Shown: in pieces, positions 1 through 3,415 of the stretch
How the letters are laid out: every line of letters starts with the position of its first letter
Position numbering within the stretch: the first letter of the stretch is position 1
The notes under the pieces: generated by a model
What the model was told of the DNA's origin: nothing
Databases searched by the model: none
Seen by the model: the letters and a program-made list of their open reading frames with translations, nothing else
Made by a program: the position numbers and the translations under genes
Assembly: GCA_910578255.1 (NCBI GenBank)
Contig: CAJTQM010000039.1
Location: 1 to 6,685 of the forward strand
Direction: 5' to 3'
DNA length: 6,685 nucleotides
DNA from: an uncultured Oscillospiraceae bacterium
GTDB lineage: Bacteria; Bacillota; Clostridia; Oscillospirales; Ruminococcaceae

Positions 1-19
1 CATAGCTTAAGCTTTTTAT

Positions 20-38
20 CCACCGGCACAGCCGGTGG
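20..38. repeat. GC-rich inverted repeat, possible terminator
   Basis: CCACCGGC (20-27) and GCCGGTGG (31-38) form a perfect 8-bp stem with a 3-base ACA loop. On the plus strand the stem is followed by TTGCCTTTT, a poor but possible U tract. It may therefore be the terminator of a plus-strand gene lying to the left, or a second hairpin behind the nitroreductase terminator. No gene is visible in bases 1-63. The palindrome AGCTTAAGCT at 4-13 lies just before it. That the inverted repeat exists is certain; its role as a terminator is a guess. Confidence 0.5.
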
Positions 39-63
39 TTGCCTTTTCCAACGCGCAAAAAAA

Positions 64-90
64 GCCGCCTTTTACAGGCGGCCTTTTTTT
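64..90 (-). terminator. Intrinsic terminator of the CBM9-like/nitroreductase operon
   Basis: GCCGCC (64-69) and GGCGGC (77-82) form a 6-bp all-GC stem around a 7-base loop. Read on the minus strand, the hairpin comes immediately after the nitroreductase stop codon (TAA, 91-89) and is followed by an uninterrupted run of seven T's before GCGCG. On the plus strand it is also followed by a T run, so it could stop transcription from both sides. Confidence 0.88.
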
Positions 91-922
91 ATTTTTCCAA
101 GGGCTTTACCACATTGCTTTCCAGGATGGTCTGGGCATACATCTGCCGGTTGCCCTCGGTGTTTTTCTGCGGATCCGAAAGGCCCACCGGCGCGGCGTAA
201 ACGATGAATTCCTCTTGGCCGTCCAACCGGCAAAGACTGTCCGCCGCCTTCTGGTCGATGGCCGCCACCGCGCAGGTGCCGCAGCCTATCGCCTCGCAGG
301 CCAGGTACAGGTTCTGCACCACATGGCCCGCGTCCAGCAGCGCTACCCGATGGGCGCTGGCGCTGTAGCGCCATTCGGCCCGATAGGGCACAAAGCTGTA
401 GAAAAAAGCCACGGCGCAGCCGCCCGTCCAGCCCTGTCCGTCCATGGCGGCGATGATCTGCTCCTTTGGATTTTCCAAAGGTCCCACCGGCTCCAGCGCG
501 TGCCCCAGCGGCAGGTAGTGATACACGCCGGGGGCAAGGCCATCCACCAGTCTTACGGCCAGATAGGTTTCAAAGGCATGGCGCGCGCCGCCGGAGGGCA
601 CGGTCCGCAGGGTGGCGTAATGATTGCCCCGGATGGACTTGACCCCCTGGGTCGCCCAAAGCAAAAAGGAAAGCTGCTTTTGGCTCATGGGCGCATCCTT
701 GTAAAAGCGCTGGCTTGTTCGCTGCTGCAAAACCGTCAGAAAGTCCGGCTGGGTAATCACCGAGCGAAAATCCCGGTCCAGAGGGATCCGTTCCTGGGAC
801 TGGGCCGGCTTGCACAAGGGCGGCTGCGGCAGACGCTTTTGCTGGTCGGAGGGCTCCCGCTCCTCTCCAAAAGGGCTTTTGCAGAAATCGCGGTTGATCT
901 GGATCTGTTCTTTGGTATCCAT
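89..922 (-). CDS. SagB-type nitroreductase family protein
   Basis: This is a predicted 277-residue FMN-dependent oxidoreductase of the nitroreductase superfamily, SagB/ThcOx branch. The N-terminal lead with LPQPPLCKP (31-39) resembles the proline-rich approach to the domain in SagB-like proteins. Visible family motifs are RTSQR (68-72, phosphate side of FMN), the LLWATQGV helix (87-94), PSGGARHAFE (109-118), WRYSASAHRVALLDAGHVVQNLYLA (in 184-208) and GCGTCAVAA (213-221). I chose the ATG at 920-922 over an in-frame ATG 13 codons upstream because AAAGGGG (930-936) sits 7 bases before it; the upstream ATG overlaps the preceding gene and has no such site. No signal peptide is seen, so it is probably cytoplasmic. 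Family members either dehydrogenate peptide azolines, when next to a cyclodehydratase, or act as general flavin reductases. No cyclodehydratase or precursor peptide is present here, so the substrate is unknown. It is the second gene of an operon with the CBM9-like gene. Confidence 0.9.
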   Translation of the reverse strand: MDTKEQIQINRDFCKSPFGEEREPSDQQKRLPQPPLCKPAQSQERIPLDRDFRSVITQPDFLTVLQQRTSQRFYKDAPMSQKQLSFLLWATQGVKSIRGNHYATLRTVPSGGARHAFETYLAVRLVDGLAPGVYHYLPLGHALEPVGPLENPKEQIIAAMDGQGWTGGCAVAFFYSFVPYRAEWRYSASAHRVALLDAGHVVQNLYLACEAIGCGTCAVAAIDQKAADSLCRLDGQEEFIVYAAPVGLSDPQKNTEGNRQMYAQTILESNVVKPLEK

Positions 923-947
923 CTTTTTTCCCCTTTCACCGGTAACA

Positions 948-1529
948 TCAGTAATGGACAAAAATCATCGGGCCAAAGCTGGCCGGCCCAAAGGGATCCT
1001 CTTTCTCTAAATCCGCAGGGAACAAACTGCCCATATGCCGGCTGCCGGGGGCGTCGTCCCGCTTGTACAGGTTTCCCCGAATCTCACAGCCCGGCCGGAT
1101 GGGGTCCTCGTTGTAGATCTTTTGTACGGCGGCCCGGGGAAGCTGTACCACAACTCCCCAGTATTCCCCCTCCAGATCCTCGCCTCGGTAGCTGTGCAGC
1201 TGGGGCAAAACGCCGTATAACGCAAGGGGAGTCCGTTCCTTTCCCGATTGTACAAAGCAGCCCATTCCGCCAACGCTGTCCACCGTCATCTCCAGATAGG
1301 CTTCGGCGTGGGCCGGGTCGAAGTTCAGCCGCGCAATCAGCACGCTTTGGGGAGAAGGCCGGGTTTCAAACGCCCACATCCGCAAAAAAAGATCGGTCTG
1401 ATTGACGCAGATGCGCGCCTGCGCAAAAGGGCGATAATCCCTTTTTTCCAGTGGATAGTGGATGATTTTCCCCACCGGCAGCGCATCCCAAACCGGCTGG
1501 CCCTCAATAATGCTGATCTTAAAGTCCAT
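948..1529 (-). CDS. Carbohydrate-binding family 9-like (CBM9-like) protein
   Basis: This 193-residue protein consists almost entirely of one beta-rich domain resembling the CBM9-like/DOMON fold found as stand-alone proteins in Clostridia and Bacteroidetes. The recognisable parts are LFLRMWAFETRP (47-58), the strand EYWGVVVQLPRAAVQKIY (122-139), the RGNLYK segment (151-156), HMGSLFP (165-171) and the C-terminal FGPMIFVHY (185-193); in relatives these match the 'rgNfYKcgd...h.gsw.p...p.fh.p..fG.l.F' region. The ATG at 1527-1529 is preceded by a perfect AGGAGG (1537-1542) with a 7-base spacer. A longer reading begins at 1643 but would overlap the preceding gene's stop and terminator. There is no signal peptide, catalytic domain or membrane anchor, which is odd for a sugar binder. 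Binding to sugar is inferred from the fold only. It is the first gene of an operon, 25 bases before the nitroreductase. Confidence 0.78.
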   Translation of the reverse strand: MDFKISIIEGQPVWDALPVGKIIHYPLEKRDYRPFAQARICVNQTDLFLRMWAFETRPSPQSVLIARLNFDPAHAEAYLEMTVDSVGGMGCFVQSGKERTPLALYGVLPQLHSYRGEDLEGEYWGVVVQLPRAAVQKIYNEDPIRPGCEIRGNLYKRDDAPGSRHMGSLFPADLEKEDPFGPASFGPMIFVHY

Positions 1530-1536
1530 AGATTTT

Positions 1537-1542
1537 CCTCCT
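1537..1542 (-). promoter_or_regulatory. Shine-Dalgarno of the CBM9-like gene
   Basis: A perfect AGGAGG lies 7 bases before the ATG at 1529. It decides the start against the longer upstream in-frame ATG at 1643. Confidence 0.9.
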
Positions 1543-1572
1543 TTTCCCCTTAAGCGTTTTTGTCTTTTTTCT

Positions 1573-1600
1573 ATTATACCAGTTTTTCCACAAATGAAAA
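1573..1600 (-). promoter_or_regulatory. Extended -10 promoter of the CBM9-like/nitroreductase operon
   Basis: On the minus strand TATAAT (1578-1573) is a perfect -10 and is preceded by TGG, giving the extended form TGnTATAAT. TTTTCA (1600-1595) stands 16 bases upstream as a 4/6 -35 box. The predicted transcript starts near 1566 and has a leader of about 37 bases carrying the AGGAGG site. The -35 lies within the T-rich tail of the upstream gene's terminator. Confidence 0.82.
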
Positions 1601-1629
1601 GGCGACCGCCAAAAAAGCGGCGCTTTTTT
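1596..1629 (-). terminator. Terminator after the FAD dehydrogenase gene
   Basis: On the minus strand GCGCCGC (1623-1617) pairs with GCGG-T-CGC (1609-1602, one bulged base) around a 7-base TTTTTTG loop. An A6 run precedes the stem and CTTTTC follows it, 13 bases after the stop codon at 1643. An alternative perfect 11-bp stem with a 3-base loop (1608-1618 with 1622-1632) can also form. The plus-strand reading is followed by T6, so it may act in both directions. Confidence 0.75.
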
Positions 1630-1642
1630 GGCAAAGGAAGCA

Positions 1643-3064
1643 TTATTCCCCTGCGTCTTCTTCCTTTTCCAGCAGCCGGCGCCCCATCAGCACTCCCATC
1701 ACCGAGGCCATCATCAGCCCGCGGGTCCAGCCGCTGGCGTCGCCCAGACAGTGCAGGCCCGGTACGCTGGTGTCGAAATTCTGGTCCATTTTTACCCGGT
1801 TGCTGTAAAACTTTAACTCCGGCGAATACAAAAGTGTTTCGACCGAGGCAAAGCCTGGCACCACATGGTCCACCGCCTGAATAAAGCCGATGATGTTGAT
1901 CATCGCCCGGTAGGGCATGGCGGCGGTGATGTCCCCGGCCACCGCGTCCGGCAGGGTGGGCCGCACATTGGAACGGGCCAGTTCCTTCTGCCAGGTGCGC
2001 TTGCCGTCTAAAATATCGCCGAAACGCTGGACCAGAATCCGCCCGGCGCCCAGCATGTTGGTCAACTCCCCTATTTTCTGGGCGTAGGCAATGGGCTGGT
2101 TAAACGGCTCGGTAAAATGGTGGGAGCACAAAATCGCCAGATTGGTGTTGTCGGATTTATGATTTTTGTAGGAATGGCCGTTGACCACCGCCAGGTCATC
2201 GTCGTAGTTTTCCTGGCTGACAAAGCCGCCGGGATTCTGACAGAAGGTGCGCACCTTATTTTTAAACGGCTGCGGATAGCCGATCAGCTTCGACTCGTAT
2301 AAAACGTTGTTCACGTCCTCCATAATCTCGTTTCGGACCTCGACTCTCACGCCGATATCCACCGTTCCCGGCTCGTGGGCGATGCCGTGCTCGGCGCAGC
2401 GCCGCTCCAGCCAATCGGCGCCCCGGCGGCCGGCGGCAATGATGGTGGTATCCGCCAAAATCTCCATCGTCCGGGCGGGCTCGCCCGCCTTTTGCAGCTG
2501 TACACCGCGGCACTCTCCCTTTTCCAGCAGCAAATCGGCGCAGTTCCAGCCGAACAGGATCTCTACCCCGTTTGCCAGCAAATATTCCTGGATGGCCAAA
2601 TAAATCTGCTGGGCCTTTTCGGTGCCCAGATGGCGGATGGGGCAGTCCACCAGCTTTAGCCCCGCCTGAATGGCCCGGGACCGGATTTCTTTGACCTTTT
2701 GCGAATCGCCGATTCCCTCCACATGCTCGTCCGCGCCGAATTCCAGATAGATACCGTCGGTATATTCAATGGTCTTTTGGGCCAGCTGCTCGCCGATTAG
2801 CGCAGGCAGTTCCCCGCCAACTTCACAGCTTAAAGAGAGTTTGCCGTCCGAAAAAGCGCCCGCGCCGGAAAATCCGGTGGTGATGTGGCAATAAGGCTTG
2901 CAGTGTACGCACTGCCCCGTGCTGTTTTTGGGGCAGCGGCGCTGCCCAACCGGCTGTCCTTTTTCCACCATGACAATTTTTTGGCGGCTTTTTTTGCGCA
3001 CCAACTCCAGCGCCGTAAAAATTCCGGCGGGACCCGCTCCCACAATCACCACATTACACTGCAT
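1643..3064 (-). CDS. FAD-dependent dehydrogenase, COG2509 type
   Basis: This 473-residue flavoprotein is likely a cytoplasmic NAD(P)/FAD-dependent oxidoreductase. The N-terminal Rossmann motif is VVIVGAGPAGIF (5-16, GxGxxG), with E34 at the end of the second strand where it would bind the adenosine ribose. Four cysteines follow (C44, C52, C55, C59, spacing Cx7Cx2Cx3C), then GFSGAGAFSDGKLSLS (64-79), a signature of this uncharacterised dehydrogenase family. A second nucleotide-site motif is IIAAGRRGADWL (208-219), and the C-terminal FAD motif is GDASGWTRG (441-449). Full length is normal for the family. I chose the ATG at 3062-3064 because the Rossmann fold begins at once and AAAGGAAG (3073-3080) precedes it; an in-frame ATG at 3118 falls inside a leader hairpin. 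The substrate is unknown. The gene stands alone behind its own promoter and a guanine-class riboswitch, so control by purine level is inferred. Confidence 0.9.
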   Translation of the reverse strand: MQCNVVIVGAGPAGIFTALELVRKKSRQKIVMVEKGQPVGQRRCPKNSTGQCVHCKPYCHITTGFSGAGAFSDGKLSLSCEVGGELPALIGEQLAQKTIEYTDGIYLEFGADEHVEGIGDSQKVKEIRSRAIQAGLKLVDCPIRHLGTEKAQQIYLAIQEYLLANGVEILFGWNCADLLLEKGECRGVQLQKAGEPARTMEILADTTIIAAGRRGADWLERRCAEHGIAHEPGTVDIGVRVEVRNEIMEDVNNVLYESKLIGYPQPFKNKVRTFCQNPGGFVSQENYDDDLAVVNGHSYKNHKSDNTNLAILCSHHFTEPFNQPIAYAQKIGELTNMLGAGRILVQRFGDILDGKRTWQKELARSNVRPTLPDAVAGDITAAMPYRAMINIIGFIQAVDHVVPGFASVETLLYSPELKFYSNRVKMDQNFDTSVPGLHCLGDASGWTRGLMMASVMGVLMGRRLLEKEEDAGE

Positions 3065-3072
3065 ACCTCTCG

Positions 3073-3086
3073 CTTCCTTTCTCCTT
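3073..3086 (-). promoter_or_regulatory. Ribosome-binding region of the FAD dehydrogenase gene
   Basis: AAGGAG (3086-3081) is immediately followed by AAAGGAAG (3080-3073). The AGGA of the second lies 10 bases before the ATG at 3064, and the first is 16 bases away. The purine-rich stretch supports the start at 3064 rather than the in-frame ATG at 3118. Confidence 0.7.
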
Positions 3087-3090
3087 ATAA

Positions 3091-3100
3091 AAGGCGCCTT
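3091..3100. repeat. Palindrome AAGGCGCCTT in the leader
   Basis: This is a perfect 10-bp palindrome five bases upstream of the ribosome-binding region of the FAD dehydrogenase gene. Its GGCGCC core recurs at 3174-3179, just after the riboswitch aptamer, and the two copies could pair. Function is unknown. Confidence 0.5.
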
Positions 3101-3104
3101 ACCG

Positions 3105-3123
3105 GCCGGATAAAACATCCGGC
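3105..3123 (-). repeat. Leader stem-loop after the riboswitch
   Basis: On the minus strand GCCGGAT (3123-3117) and ATCCGGC (3111-3105) make a perfect 7-bp stem with a GTTTT loop. It lies between the riboswitch T run and the ribosome site. With no T run after it, it is not an intrinsic terminator; it may stabilise the mRNA or belong to the expression platform. Confidence 0.6.
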
Positions 3124-3130
3124 AAACAAT

Positions 3131-3176
3131 AAAAAACCAGCTGCCCGAAAAAAGGATAGACCGTCCCTTTTCGGGC
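3131..3176 (-). terminator. Riboswitch expression platform with conditional terminator
   Basis: Two exclusive structures can be drawn on the minus strand. In the first, GCCCGAAAA (3176-3168) pairs with TTTTCGGGC (3151-3143), extended by GG/CC across a TT bulge; this local hairpin is separated from the T run by six bases and is a poor terminator. In the second, ACCAGCT of the aptamer (3209-3203) pairs with AGCTGGT (3142-3136), continued by CC/GG and GAAA/TTTC (aptamer 3201-3200 and 3198-3195) with only two mismatches. This stem ends at the T6 run (3136-3131) and would be the terminator. Because it uses J2/3, P3 and L3 of the aptamer, ligand binding should prevent it. Confidence 0.62.
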
Positions 3177-3180
3177 GCCG

Positions 3181-3242
3181 CCTATAGTCAACTATTTCCG
3201 GTAGCTGGTAGAAACATTCATCCAATTATGAATTTATACAGG
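3181..3242 (-). promoter_or_regulatory. Purine riboswitch aptamer, guanine class
   Basis: The minus-strand leader folds as a purine aptamer. P1 is CCTGTA (3242-3237) with TATAGG (3186-3181). J1/2 is TAA (3236-3234). P2 is ATTCAT/ATGAAT (3233-3228, 3221-3216) with loop AATTGG. J2/3 holds the invariant GTTTCTACC (3215-3207). P3 is CAGCTA/TAGTTG (3207-3202, 3194-3189) with loop CCGGAAA, and J3/1 gives GACTA (3189-3185). The GG of L2 and CC of L3 can form the conserved loop-loop pairs. The residue equal to xpt position 74 is C (3187), and positions 22, 47 and 51 are all U, which in known members selects guanine or hypoxanthine rather than adenine. L2 has six bases instead of the usual seven. The aptamer begins about 10 bases after the predicted transcription start and precedes the FAD dehydrogenase gene. 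Confidence 0.88.
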
Positions 3243-3258
3243 TAACCCAACAAACCAT

Positions 3259-3287
3259 ATATTATCGGAAACAAACTGCCTTGTCAA
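3259..3287 (-). promoter_or_regulatory. Promoter of the riboswitch-FAD dehydrogenase unit
   Basis: TTGACA (3287-3282) is a perfect -35. After a 17-base spacer comes TAATAT (3264-3259, 4/6 match); GATAAT at 3266-3261 is an alternative -10 with a 15-base spacer. The predicted start is near 3252, about ten bases before aptamer stem P1, leaving a leader of about 188 bases before the start codon. Confidence 0.85.
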
Positions 3288-3350
3288 GGAGTTTTGTTTC
3301 TGGATAAACCTTTCTTGCATTTTATTTTTTTGCGGTTTCGGGCGAAGGAC

Positions 3351-3379
3351 TTGCCTTTTGCCGCTCTTGCCTTTATAGT
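3351..3379 (+). promoter_or_regulatory. Promoter of the YfhO-family gene
   Basis: TTGCCT (3351-3356, 4/6) and TATAGT (3374-3379, 5/6) are exactly 17 bases apart. The predicted start is near 3386, about 30 bases before the ATG at 3416. This argues against the upstream TTG/ATG codons at 3395-3400, which would leave no room for a ribosome site. It is divergent from the riboswitch promoter. Confidence 0.75.
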
Positions 3380-3387
3380 AAAAAAGT

Positions 3388-3399
3388 ATCAAATTTGAT
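3388..3399. promoter_or_regulatory. 12-bp palindrome at the YfhO gene start site, possible operator
   Basis: ATCAAATTTGAT is a perfect 12-bp palindrome placed at about +2 to +13 of the predicted plus-strand promoter. Such a position would suit a repressor operator. No regulator gene is adjacent and I do not recognise the motif, so the role is speculative. Confidence 0.35.
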
Positions 3400-3415
3400 G
3401 GGAGAGAAAGCTGGT

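Noticed and set aside
89..922. SagB-like azoline oxidase of a peptide natural-product (TOMM) cluster
   Set aside because: No cyclodehydratase, YcaO protein or precursor peptide is found in the window; the general nitroreductase assignment is safer.
35..1405. 456-codon open frame on the plus strand
   Set aside because: It runs antisense to the nitroreductase and CBM9-like genes, crosses the promoter-proximal coding of both, has no ribosome site and its translation resembles no known family; it is a by-product of GC-biased codons.
3065..3118. N-terminal extension of the FAD dehydrogenase from the ATG at 3118
   Set aside because: The start lies inside a leader hairpin and has no ribosome site, and the extra 18 residues precede a Rossmann motif that normally begins at the N-terminus.
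3143..3176. Hairpin CCCGAAAAGG...CCTTTTTTCGGG as a simple terminator of the riboswitch
   Set aside because: Six bases (AGCTGG) separate the stem from the T6 run, which is a poor terminator layout. I treat it as the antiterminating or neutral hairpin, though it cannot be excluded as a weak terminator.
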